64,000 bases of DNA. It comes from Cytospora piceicola. Taxonomy: Eukaryota; Ascomycota; Sordariomycetes; Diaporthales; Cytosporaceae. The number at the start of each line of letters is the position of its first letter. Position 1 is the stretch's first letter. A program made the translations under genes and the position numbers. Shown here piece after piece: positions 35,509-46,498 of the stretch. The notes under the pieces were generated by a model, which saw only the letters and a list, made by a program, of their open reading frames with translations, searched no databases and was not told the DNA's origin. The stretch is taken from positions 310,001-374,000 of the forward strand of contig JALQBC010000012.1 of the NCBI GenBank assembly GCA_023375675.1. The letters are read 5' to 3'.

Positions 35509-36360
35509 TTAGTCTTGTCGGCCCTTGAGCAGCCTCTTCGTCACCTTGTCCTTCTCGATAATGTAGACGTGTGCGCCCCAGCCGGACAGGGCATCTCGGT
35601 CGACGGCGTTCAGCAGGGATTGGGAGATGGTCTCGAACAGCTCATCGGGTCCCTAAAAAGCACACAAAGACACCGGATTAGCAAAACAGCTCTCCTCCAG
35701 AGACTTTCGCATATAATAATTCCGTCCAACGCACCAGATCAGGCTCCCACAAGTTCTCGCACATGCCGAAGAGCTGCTCCGTCGCCGTCCCGCTCACGAT
35801 GAAGTCCTTGGCGAAGTCGATGCAGCCGATGCTGTCGAAGCCGCAGATGAAGGGCTTCCCGGTCTTGGGCTCGAGGCCGGCGACGACGGGGCTGACGAAG
35901 TAGGGGCCGAAGCGCTTCTCGTACAGGGAGCTGGAGACGAGGTTGGCGAAGGTGGTGGGGGCGATGGCGCGCTCCTCGCGCAGCCGGTACATGTTGACCT
36001 TGTACCGGAACAGGTCGGACACGGTGTTCACGTCCGTCGCGAGGCCCGTCAGCCCGAGGTACACGCCGTCGCCGTAGCTGAAGATCTTGGGGAAGTTGTT
36101 GGACACGGTGAGGGACTGCAGGCCCAGGCGGAGGTCGCAGGCTATGGCGACGCAGTCCTTGCCCACCATGGCGACGCAGGCGCCACCGTCTGTTTGGGGG
36201 GGTGTTATGGTCAGCTCTGGTGTTGTCGGGGGAGGAGGGAGCGGGGGGCTGGCTGGAGGTTGCTAACTTATTGAGAAGGGGGACGACTGCGATGTTGGTT
36301 ACATTAGATTAGCTATGGTCGAACGGCCTGTAATGGGTTGGGTTGGACAGCTCTTACCAT
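35509..36360 (-). CDS. pup3: 20S proteasome subunit beta type-3 (Pup3)
   Basis: Non-catalytic beta-3 subunit of the 20S proteasome core. Four coding exons on the minus strand, 36360-36358 (only the ATG), 36286-36268 (19 nt), 36189-35735 and 35652-35509, give 206 residues, the usual length. The spliced start [19 protein letters not shown] and the following [61 protein letters not shown] and [18 protein letters not shown] are clear beta-3 features. As usual for this subunit there is no N-terminal Thr nucleophile. The first two introns (71 and 78 bp) use GTAAGA...CAG and GTTAGC...CAG. The tiny 5' exons are supported by exact frame joining and the recovered conserved N-terminus, but would be missed by a simple gene finder. 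Confidence 0.93.
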
Positions 36361-37268
36361 CTTGATTGTCAAGTTTTGGAATTAGAAGAAACCCGAGTGG
36401 TTTACAGTTGGAAGTGAAAAGGTCGTGGCGATCCGTTTGCGCGGTGTGGTGAGAGCTTCGTGTGGTTGGTGAAAGGCGGGCTGAGTTGGTGATGGGGTTG
36501 ACGTACAAGCGGACAAGCTGAGGTTCAAGCGAGGCTAGGTGAGCTCCAGCGGGACGTCAACTGGTGCAAGGCAAACCTGAGCTGGCGCGTTCACTCAGTT
36601 TGGGGAGCAAATGGACCCCTGCATGCCTGGGAGGCCGAGCCGATAGCGCTGATTGGCCACTAAACTGGGGGGAAAAGGTACATGATAAAGGTGTTCCGGC
36701 GCCTTCCTTCGAGCTCCAACGGTGACCTCACAAGGCTGCCTTCTTGAATGTTCCTTACACTTGACAGCTGGAGAGCTCTGCTTGCTTGCTTACTTTAACA
36801 CTTTCAATGTGACACACAACAAACTTCCAAGGTTGTCAAACAAACTGGTGCTCACCAACACTTCACATACGACTTGACTGCCTGTTTCTCCCAGCCAATA
36901 TTATCATATTTGTTCATCTCACTTCCTCATCACTTTGAGAGTTTCGAGCTCGTGTAATTCACGATCTTGCCCCGCCATTGTTGCTGTGTAGAGGGGTAGT
37001 AATCAAACAGTGCCCATCTCCTTCTCATCGTTTTCGACTGTCTGATTTCTCGCAAGCTGTCCTCGACGATCTATCTGTGGACATTCATCCAGAGCGGCCA
37101 TAACAGTTTACGATCCAGTCTCACTTCGACATACCTCGAAGAGCGGAGTGTGTAGGCTACCGTGCTAGCTTCACTCCCGCTCAAGACAAGTGAATACTAG
37201 AGTCGTGCTTAGTGCGACTGAACCTCGAAACCCTCACGCCTTCTACTATTGTGTTTTCAGTCGTCGAG
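36361..37268. promoter_or_regulatory. Divergent region between pup3 and the TUG/UBX gene
   Basis: 908 bp between the two starts must hold both promoters. I saw no copy of the yeast proteasome control element (GGTGGCAAA) on either strand. Otherwise unremarkable. Confidence 0.45.
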
Positions 37269-38898
37269 ATGTCCTCTCACGTGGTGGTCGTGGCGCCCGA
37301 CGTAAAGAGGGCCAATATCAAGGTTTCCCCGGGGACGTATATGTTCGACGTCCTTGAGGAGGCCTGTAAGAAACTGAACTTGGATGTGGACAAATGGTCC
37401 CTCAAGTAAGGATACTTCCACTAACACGTTTCTCTTTCTGACAATACCCAGACTGACCTTGTTGCATAGACACCAGAAGAACCTGATCAATCTCAGCGAC
37501 CAGTTCCGGATCACGAGGCTCACAGCAGGGGCCAAGCTTGAGCTCGTAGCCAAGTCCAAGACCACCTCGGTCGTCAACGTTGCGCTGAAGCTCCCCGAGC
37601 CCGAAGCAAAGGATGTCCCCAATGGCCGTCTCACGGAGAAGTTCAGAAGTGACACGACGTTGTGGAAAATGCTGAGGCACTTCGAGACGAAGGGCGCTCC
37701 GTCAGGGCGAACATTGAATTTCACGGACCGAGGCGTACCTCAGACCAGCAACGGTGCGCAGGCAGGCAGCGGGCAGCTGTATTATGAGATGCCTGTGCTT
37801 CGAATCATGAGCCGGGAGATATCCACGCTTGCAGATTATCAGAAGACCTTGTCTCATTTGGGCATAACGTCGGGCAGCCACATGATCCAACTGTCCTTCA
37901 CATCGACGGACAAGACTCTGGTCGATGCTATGCAGGAGACGACCCAGTTCTTCAGAGAGGAGGCGGCGGCCGAAGGGAAAGAGAAAGAGGTCGAGAAGGC
38001 GCCAGCTGTAGAGGCACCCGCTGCAACAGAGACACCTTCAGCATCGTCAGTAGCAGATTCAACAGTGGGAATTCCAGCGGAAGGAACATCAGCAGGAGTA
38101 TCGAATGAAAGCTCTATAGCAGCTGCGCCTGCGCCTGACGCTATGGACGTCGACACCGAAGCCAGTCATCCCGAGGCCGTCAACGAGGTCAACACCTCCG
38201 CCGAAGGCCATTCCAGTCTCCAGCCTGTTGGCATCTTCTCCGCCCCTACGACTTCTGCTCCGGCCGCAGCATCCCTCGATATACCGGAATCCGTCTATAC
38301 ACCCACAATAGCGCATGCACAGGCGCACCAACACAGGCTGCAGGAGAGCGCGGTAAACAGGCGGCTCAAGTCCGATGCTGAGCTTGAGGCACAAGCCCGA
38401 GCCGAGGAGGCCAGGATCGCTGCTGTCAAGACGGTTAGTATCAAGGTGCGCTTCCCAGACGAGACGTCGGCACAGTGGAACTTTGGTGCCGATGACACGA
38501 GTGCAACGTTGTACACGGCGGTCCGGAGCGTCATGGCCCAGGACTCTGCTCCATTCAAGCTGGTGCTGTCTGGAATTGCGTCTCCATCGAACCTCATTCG
38601 GGACGAAGACGGTGTCAAGCACAAACTCGTCAGGGGCTACAAACTGTCCGGGCGGGTTCTCGTCAATTTGGTATGGGAAGATGGTGTCTCCCAGGACGTC
38701 AGAAAGGCGCCCTTCATGAAGGGCAGCTTTGCGAGCCAGGCAAAGAAGCTTGAGATCCCTGATATCCCTCAGGGAGAGGATGAAGGCGAGAGCAGTGCGC
38801 CAGCTCCTGCTGCTGCTCCCAAACAGTCTCAAAGTAATGATGGCGGCGAAGGACGGACCAAGGTGCCGAAGTGGCTGAAATTGCCAGGGAAGAAATAA
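37269..38898 (+). CDS. TUG/ASPL-type UBX-domain protein (Cdc48 cofactor, Ubx4-like)
   Basis: Likely cofactor of the AAA ATPase Cdc48/p97 in membrane traffic or ER-associated degradation. Two exons, 37269-37405 and 37470-38898 (donor GTAAGG, branch GACTGAC, acceptor TAG), give 521 residues. The N-terminal ubiquitin-like TUG-UBL1 domain starts MSSHVVVVAPDVKRANIKV and continues through the intron. A second ubiquitin-like region follows (LWKMLRHFETKG, YEMPVLRIMSREISTLADYQKTL). A 140-residue Ala/Glu/Pro-rich linker leads to the UBX domain at about residues 358-440 (VSIKVRFPDETSAQWNF, APFKLVLSGIASPSNLI). The end is basic and low-complexity. An ATG at 37212 is in frame and would add 19 residues, but the conserved N-terminus begins at 37269. 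Confidence 0.88.
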
Positions 38899-39244
38899 GC
38901 ACAGACGTATAGTTAACAGTATACGATGCCGGGTTGCCTGGTCAAGCAGTGAAGCAAGCCATGAATCTCTGTTCGAAATGAAAAGATAATCAACCTCAGG
39001 TTGGCCTGATCAAGGTATCATATTGATGTCCGACTTGTCTACTATTTTCATAGAGGGAAGCGGACGACTATGATACGTCTGGCCGTCCCTTTGAACCTCC
39101 GCCGTAGCTTTGCGACCGGTATCACTACCGTCGCCATGTACGTAGTCCGAAAAATACGCATGACCAAATAACGCCGAACCGTGACCTTGACAATGTCATT
39201 GCTGTTCCCAACCCGTTCCACAAACCATTTCGATTGGAATTCGT
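38899..39244. other. Convergent intergenic region
   Basis: 346 bp between the stops of the UBX gene (+) and eL36 (-). It contains the 3' ends only. Confidence 0.55.
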
Positions 39245-39878
39245 TTAGTGGCCGACACGGCGGGACTCGGCGATGACGCGCTGCAGCTCGTCGACCTTTG
39301 CCTTGGAACGACCGAAGGTACCGAGCTGGAGATGGAAGGTCAGTACGGTGGATCTGCTGTGTTGGTGTAGAAAGCCTGGTGTTACATACCCTCTTCTTGG
39401 CGAGCTTACGGGCGCGCTTGTCCTTGGAGTTGCGGAGCAACTCGATCACACGCTTCTCGTAGGGAGCAAGGCTGTTATTGAGGGCATAGTGTTAGCAATT
39501 TTCCGAGTTGGCATACACCATCCTCCACGAAACTCTCCATCACATCCCTCCTGGTGAGAAGGACAAGCAAAACATTTGAGAGATCTAGACTTACCCGGCG
39601 ACCTCCTTGACGACGTCCCGAACGAAAGCAGTGCGCTTGCTCAGGTGGCCCTTGGTGCGCGAGACACGGGGCTTGACGACGCGAGGGGTGGTCTTCTATA
39701 TTGGTGGTAACAAACCGACGATCAGCTTCTCAACGTCCATCGTCCACAGTTGCCTTGAAAAAGGCAACGCAGAGATCCTCCACGAGGTGAGACGGGCAAC
39801 ATAGTATTTTCAACGTACGTGGCCCTTGTTGGTGCCGACGATCAGGCCCGAGCGGGCGGCAGGAGTGTCCTTGGCCAT
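39245..39878 (-). CDS. rpl36: 60S ribosomal protein eL36
   Basis: Structural protein of the cytosolic large ribosomal subunit. Four exons, 39878-39819, 39695-39595, 39471-39390 and 39325-39245, give 107 residues, as usual for eL36. Family sequence is clear: [88 protein letters not shown] and end RRVGH. The introns are 123, 123 and 64 bp, long relative to the coding sequence, as is common in fungal ribosomal protein genes. Donors are GTACGT, GTAAGT and GTATGT. I looked for box C/D small nucleolar RNA signals in the two long introns and found no convincing pair. Confidence 0.95.
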
Positions 39879-41505
39879 TTTGTTTTGGGGTTGTTTGACT
39901 TTTGGGTGTGGTTGTCGATGGGACAAGGAAGGAAGGAAAGAAGTTGTCGAGAAGTTTCGCAGTCGTGATTGCGAAAGTTCGAAGGGCGGGATGGGGCGTT
40001 TTGTGGAGCGGAGTAAATTATGGGGGATCTGATTGGTTTTAGGGCTAGCGTTCGGCTCAATCAACTGTGATAGAGTGGAGTCGGGACAACCCCCTCCCGT
40101 CGGGACACCCCTGTCCAGGCCTTTCTGCTTCTACAGTGCTGCTTCCACACACTCTTTCTCATCACAAGACCCAGCCGGTTGTAAAGTGACGCGATGAGGC
40201 GTGGATTGCTGGCACAGCCGGCTATATCGACTGGCTCTGACATGGGCTGGTCACTTCGGTCGCCTGCTCGAGCAATTTCTACAGGAGTAAATGCGCGGGA
40301 GTGTTTGCGAGAGGCCAGGTAGCAGAGCCCAAGAAGCAACGAGCTGGGAAGGTCGAAGTCCGTCGTCCGTCTGAAGTGCCTTGTCCCGTCATGGCAGCCA
40401 ACATATCGAGAAGATCGCCTGCTCTCTCAAGTGCTGTGGACCAACTTCAGGGGAACCAACGATGTTGCCCACTTGAGCACCGTATCAGATGTGGCCGTGT
40501 ATTAGTATCTTGAAGCTGTATCTTGAGGTCGCACGGTCTCAACATTCGTTGTGGGCTTGCGACCCAGATCCAGAGGGCCTTCTTATACCTCTACCGGAGA
40601 AGACTTCTATGGCTGATTTTGACCACAAGAGGTAGTCCACAGTCTTCATGATGGGTCTGAAGGTATTGGGCCCATGGCTTGTGTCGGCGATGGAACACGG
40701 AGAGGATTCATGGCCACGCGCAGTGGCTAGACTGCAGCAGTCTCTTCGTAATATATACAGATCAGACTTGAAGGGTCTACGGTACTCAATCTAGGGTCCG
40801 TATTATGTGTTTCTTAATCGAAAGACTCCACTTTGCGCCACCATGTTGACAATTCTTATTTAAGGTTAAGTGGACCGACCGTAAAGCGCCTCCAGTGCCA
40901 GACATCTGCGTGGGCATCAGACCTCGACCAAGACAGGGGTTACTTTACTCTGATACCGTTCAAGACAATTGCCAACTGTAAGAAGGGATCTAGATTCGGT
41001 GAGCCTTCATGTACTCACGTGTACACATATAGATATAAAAATATATGTGGGCATACAGTGACGACCGGCAGTGAGGGTCTTGTCAGCTTCGTCAACCTCG
41101 AACGAGAGGCCCGGACCCCAAAGTCGGAAATCCTTAGTGCTAATGAAAGTGATTATGTACAGCTCGATTACCTACCTACTTAAGTAGGTATACCTATGAG
41201 TTTTGTAACATGCAGGTCACTTGTGGACATATTATGAGCGGCCAGGAGGTGAGTCAGACCGAGGAAGTTGCATACTTCGTCAACTGGTACGTACCTTGCT
41301 TTGTTCCGACTTGCCGACCCAGGCAATAAGAAAGGGAACTTACGGCAACTTAGAGTACCTGGGTATAGATAGACAGCTTCAACCGCATTCCAACTGCCTC
41401 CAGCCCGAATAAGTTGTATCCATTGAGTGGCTGCTATACAAACGGGATTCAGGGTTGCCACCTCCAGTTCTCTCAGAAATTCCTATCCACCTTCCTCCTT
41501 GAAGC
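39879..41505. other. Intergenic region upstream of eL36 and of the DHA2 transporter
   Basis: About 1.6 kb, divergent between the two starts. It contains an 18-bp perfect palindrome at 41173-41190. Short frames only; none looks coding. Confidence 0.55.
41173..41190. repeat. 18-bp perfect palindrome
   Basis: TACCTACTTAAGTAGGTA reads the same on both strands. It lies about 315 bp upstream of the transporter start and is another member of the TACCTA/TAGGTA motif family of this window. Confidence 0.8.
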
Positions 41506-43336
41506 ATGTCAACCCAAACAGCCACAGAGTTGCGGACATTTGAGCCTCCGATATTGACATTAGGTGCTACTTCACGAAGAAGTCATGAAACACAGGCAGG
41601 GCCAGAAACGTCGCCCATCGGACCCGAAGCGGAGACAACGACTGTCCTTCTCCCGAAGAGTCGCGCTGTCATTGTCATTGCTCAGGTCTGCGGCCTGTCG
41701 TTCTTCAGCAGCTTCTGCAATGGCATCGTCGTCGTAGCCCTTCCCGACATGCAATCGACACTAGGCTTGCAGGAAGGCCTCCTCATCTGGTCTACCTCCA
41801 GCTACTACCTTACTGCGGGTTCATGTCTCTTGTTGGCCGGCTCTCTTGCGGACGTCATCGGTAACAGACGAGTAAACCTCGTCGGATCCTGTCTCAGTGC
41901 CATATTTGCTTTGGCCTGCGGCCTGGCTCGGACTGGGGGCGAGATGATTGCTTTCCGTGCCCTTCAGGGCGTCACTAACGCCATCGTTACCCCCTCGTCC
42001 ATCTCAATCATCTCGAATAACGTGGAGAATGGACGGCCCCGCAATATGGGTTTTGGGTGTATGGGATTCAGCCAGCCACTGGGGTTTAGTTTTGGCCTGG
42101 TCCTAGCTGGAGTCTTTACTGACACCGTTGGTTGGCGACCGGCCTTTTACCTCGCTGCGGCTGCCAGCCTCGCCTTGTTTCTCATTAGCATCTGGGCTCT
42201 GCCACAGGATACCCGGCCAGAAGCCAGCCATTCGATCTGGAAGCGAGTCGCCTTGGAGATAGACTGGGTTGGGGTGCTCTTGGCAAGCATGGGACTGGCA
42301 ACGTTGTCATATGTTTTGGCGTAAGTATCCCGGTCTGTAATGTGATGCTGCACACGAGGTTGACCAGTCTTAGATCGTTGGCAGCCGACATCAACAATAT
42401 CCATAAGGCATCTAGCATTGTCTTGCTGGTAATCAGTGGCTTCTCAATCCCATTGTTTGTCGGATGGATGCACTATCAGACGAAGAACGATCGCACAGCA
42501 TTGATCCCCAACTCGGTCTGGCGTAGCCATGTCTTTACCAGCAGCTGCATCATGGTTCTTCTCACGAATGCCCTTACCAACTGTATGGAACTGTACAGCA
42601 GCTTCTTGTAAGTTATCGCCTTTTCCCTTGAGAGTCATAACTGACACCGCCCAGCTTTCAACAGGTCCAAGGGACCTCAGCTCTTGGAGCCTCACTGCGA
42701 GTTCTCCCGTCTCTCATCGCCGGCGCCCTCACCAACATCTCGACCGGCATCTTTGTGAACCGCATGCCGGTCTTGTGGACGGTGTTAATATCCTCGGCGA
42801 TGAGTACTATTGCACCACTGCTTATGGCCCTCGTCCGGACTGACCAGCCGTACTGGAAAAACGCTTTCTTCGCACAGGTAAGCAAACAAGCTCGCCATAT
42901 CATGACCCCGTCGTTTCTTCACACCCCCAGTACCTTCATACTGTCTCCCTGTTCCCATAGCCCTCTCAGTGGACCATTCGGCCACAGCTTGCTAATACGA
43001 TCCACCCAGATCCTCGCTCCTATCAGCTGTGATATCTTCTTCACCGTCGGCCTGCTCATTGTGTCCGACGTTTTTCCCAGACACATGCAGGCTCTCAGCG
43101 GCGCCGTCTTCAACACGTGCGCGCAGCTCGGCACTGCTATTGGGCTGAGCGTGACCCAGGTTATTGCCTCCTCTGTGACTGACGACTCTTCTTATGTCAA
43201 CAAGTCATCCCCTAGTGCGCTCATGGAAGGGTACAGGGTCGCCTTCTGGACTATGTTTGGCTGGATGGCAGCGGTGTGTCTAGTGTGCGTGGTGGGATTG
43301 CGCCGGGTAGGGGGCATCGGTGTGAAGCGGGATTGA
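41506..43336 (+). CDS. Major facilitator superfamily transporter, DHA2 drug:H+ antiporter type
   Basis: Predicted plasma-membrane proton-coupled exporter of drugs or toxic metabolites. Four exons, 41506-42320, 42374-42607, 42655-42877 and 43010-43336, give 532 residues. After a hydrophilic 55-residue N-terminus there are about 14 hydrophobic segments. The loop 2-3 motif GSLADVIGNRR is MFS motif A, and FRALQGVTNAIVTPSSISII resembles motif B. MGFSQPLGFSFGLVLAGVFTDTVGWRPAFYL is the antiporter motif C region typical of DHA proteins. Introns are 53, 47, 52+80 (132) bp with GTAAG donors. No biosynthetic genes flank it, so the substrate cannot be inferred. A frame disruption is not seen; all exons join cleanly. 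Confidence 0.88.
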
Positions 43337-45062
43337 TCTGTATATTTTGGGAAGTATGTATATATGCAGTGGGGCGTTATCTCAATCGCTCATGACTATC
43401 TGTATAGCACGGTTGAGAGAGACTAACAGCTGCAGACATCACGGCACTGCAAGGCCCCGCCTGGGGAGAAGTCGTAGTTCCGATATGCAGATGGGACCCG
43501 CAATTCGTGCTAGGGGAGCCTGCCCAATAATGGCCGCGTAAGTCTATTATTCCCCCGCCCACTGTTTAGAATTGCAACCGGCACTCGCAAGGGACCTGCA
43601 TATCCATGAGATCTGCCCCCACGACCCTTATGGTATCTCTTCGGCGTAATAGCGAGCATCATTGACTTATGGACACCCAGATCTTCCTGCCCCTTCAATC
43701 TCCCGATGAGACATGTTTAGCTGTTGTCTATGGTCTATATAAGAAAGATGGCCCCTCCAGCTCTCTCGGTAAGAAGCGACGCCCAATTTCAGAGCGCATA
43801 TCGCTAGACATAGTCCCACTTACACAGCGTTCAATGTTTGAACGCTTTTGTCGTGGAACATAGACGTTCCGCTGTGACAAAGGACCACGATGCTGTCAGA
43901 CAGTCAGGTCGAGATTCCAGGCGGATTGGTTGCCAGTCTAGTTACAATTGGGATCTGGATATATGCCCCAATGCCTGGAAATGACGTGTATGAATAACGG
44001 GATCTTCATGTCGTTCAACTTGTTACTCTTGGCATCTGGCTGCTGGCTGCCGGCACGTACTGGGTAGATGGTGGAAGGCTGGGGAGAAATGACGTCCAAT
44101 AGCTTCAGCGGCTTAGCAGAATTGCAGAAATTTCTCCGATGACATACGAAATGTGGTACAGCCATTGGGGCCACTTGGTGTCGTGCAGAGAGGGTGAGCC
44201 TCGTTCGAGACTTGTGCTATTTTCCTGTTCCTGCGTCGACGATCTGCCGTGCGCCGTTACGCCATCTCGTGTTTATGTACCTGGGTACTTAAGTACGTAC
44301 GGGAGCCAGTGCGCTCGCTCACGCTGAGTCGATGAAACGAAACGGTCTGACGGTCAATCACCGGTTGGGAGCCAACCGATACTGTCTGTCAATGGTAAGT
44401 ACTGCTTCCTCGCACGGCCCCCTACTAGGTAGGTGCTACCAAAGTAGTCTGCTAGGCAAGCGGAAGAACGCCGCCTCCTCCCGGCCGTCGTCACGGGCTT
44501 CGGGACGTTAAGACACAAGGCTGCTGCTCTGCCAAACTCCGCCCCCTTGTACTTTGAGTCAGTTTATTGTTATACTAGGCTGAAGAGACTTATTCCATTG
44601 TAGACGACGACAAGTCGTCTCACAATCCCGCTTGCCATAACATAAATCAAAGGCAGCCACGCGGTAGGCTTCCCGCTGGCTTCCTCGGATGAAACCCCCG
44701 ACCTCCAACGTTCCAAGGACTACCCGGCCCACTAAGGAAGATCGACGGCTCCTGGCGGGGAGGGATCTGCAATGTAGGGAGGTCCGTCATGAGGCTAATC
44801 TGGTCACCGTCCAGGGGTTGACATGGTACAGTAGTATACCTGGTATAACCTTCCTTGCGACCTACCACTGTTCTCTCTCGTCATTGTTCTTTCTTATACC
44901 TGTTGCCTTATTCCTCCTGTCTCGAACTGAACTGAACTGAACTGGTCTTATATTCATCACTCCAGATATTCACAGTAGTCCGCCTCCACTTCCATATTAT
45001 CGAACCCAGGATCATTCATCCCTCCCGAAACACAGCCATCTCACCACAGCGCAACCGCCAAG
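43337..45062. other. Intergenic region
   Basis: About 1.7 kb between the transporter and the small secreted protein gene. It contains a GAACT pentamer repeat at 44924-44943 close to the next gene and CTGGGTACTTAAGTACG near 44280. No gene was recognised. Confidence 0.5.
44924..44943 (+). repeat. (GAACT)4 pentamer repeat
   Basis: Four exact tandem copies of GAACT lie about 120 bp upstream of the small secreted protein start, probably in its promoter or leader. Confidence 0.85.
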
Positions 45063-45629
45063 ATGAAATCCGTCTGTATTATCGCCAGCCTCGCTTCCCT
45101 CGCGGCTGCTACGAAGAATTTTGCGAACCTGGCATATGCCGATGCCATCAAGGAAGATGTTGCCGGGGACTGCGAGTTCCCTGCCGAGTACACCGTCTCA
45201 GACTTCAAAACATACACGCCAACCTCGTCCAAAGAGACTGAGATCACATTCGGCTACTTGGACTCCGACACCAACATCACAACAACATGCAGTTTGAACT
45301 CGACGTCGACAAACATTGCTGACGAGGACCGTACACCAAAGTACGCATGCGACAACTCCCTTGTCGATTTCTACTGGTCCAACAACAAATTGACCATGGT
45401 CGAGGTGACCTGCCCTGAGAGCTCGTAAGTCCCAAAAACCGCCCCAAGTCACACTACCATGGTTATACTGACATGGAGACACAGTACACAATACCTCGTT
45501 TCCGGATCATGGATTCCTTCGCTGTCCTGCCAGAATTGCACGGACGGCGTGGAATGTGCGACGACGGGCAACCAAACTCACCAAGGAACCTTCACAAGCA
45601 TCGAACCTTCGAACTCTGGAGACGCCTAA
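45063..45629 (+). CDS. Small secreted Cys-rich protein, AA1-like (Alt a 1-type) candidate
   Basis: Predicted extracellular protein of 168 residues from two exons, 45063-45424 and 45485-45629 (donor GTAAGT, acceptor CAG). Residues 1 to about 17 (MKSVCIIASLASLAAAT) are a signal peptide. The mature part has seven cysteines (37, 76, 96, 117, 136, 139, 145) and the pattern FxYLDSDTNITTTCSLN, YACDNSLVDFYW, LTMVEVTCPE, then a SWIPSLSCQNC end. This beta-strand-rich layout resembles AA1-like (Alt a 1-type) fungal secreted proteins, some of which are immunogenic or active on plants. The match is by pattern only and the role is not known. An odd cysteine count suggests one is unpaired or in a dimer contact. 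Confidence 0.65.
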
Positions 45630-46498
45630 ATCCGCCATATTTAATTGATGTTAGGAGGATCCGGGATTTGGAGGAACTGGAGATGCTGCGCAACCAGACA
45701 CAGCTTTGAAAGGTCCTTGGAATGAGGCATGACTTGTACGATACTTGGCTTTTGGTGGTAATTATTGGTTATTCGAGTGCCTTTCTGAAGGGAATACAAG
45801 AGGGTTGGACAGGTGGTTAGCCTGCCAACAAGGCCTGGCGGTCAAAAAAACGTCTATTTGTACGACCAAGCCACACAGCCTTGTTATGTGATGTTCCGTC
45901 AGTATGGTGTGTAAATGTTGCCTATTTGATTAAACGTCCGCAGGTTGAGATGCACGCATCTAAATTTAGATTGCCGGGCACCCCAGTTTGCCAGCCTCCC
46001 AGTCGGGGACTCGTGCGGTGGCTTACAGCCATTTTCTTCAACAACGACCAAGCAGGACGACGGGGCAGTCGGCACTGTGGCTGCTGCCGCCGCCGCCGGC
46101 CCCCGGCAGGCCCCCGGTAGGCCCTGGCACGCCGCCAAGGGGGCCTGGTGAACCCCAAAACCCCAAAACGGACTGAGACCAACGCCCTACGGTTCGACGT
46201 CATGTGGTCCTTTCCTCCACCAATGTCTGTAGCTATATTCATTCATTCTCCTCACCATCATGACCTAACTCACTTCGCTCCCCCTTTATGACGGAACACT
46301 CTCTCGCCTGTCAATCAATATCGTCGCACCCTTCTTCACCTATTCGATTACCTTGACAGCGTGCGCAACCCTTCTTGCGTCTATTTAGACCCTGAAAATG
46401 TGATGTACCAATACTCAGTCAGTCCTCAAGTCCAGGACTTCGGTAGAACTTAAATCAACCTATGACCCACTACTTAATCACTCGACACTCTACGCAAG
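45630..46498. other. Intergenic region
   Basis: 869 bp. It includes a GC-rich GCCGCCGCC/CCCGGCAGG stretch near 46080-46145 in non-coding DNA. Nothing else was recognised. Confidence 0.5.

Noticed and set aside
39472..39818. Possible box C/D snoRNA in the 123-bp eL36 introns
   Set aside because: GTGATGG in intron 2 is only a near match to box C and no box D is placed to pair with it; intron 1 has only a small GTTGCC/GGCAAC hairpin.
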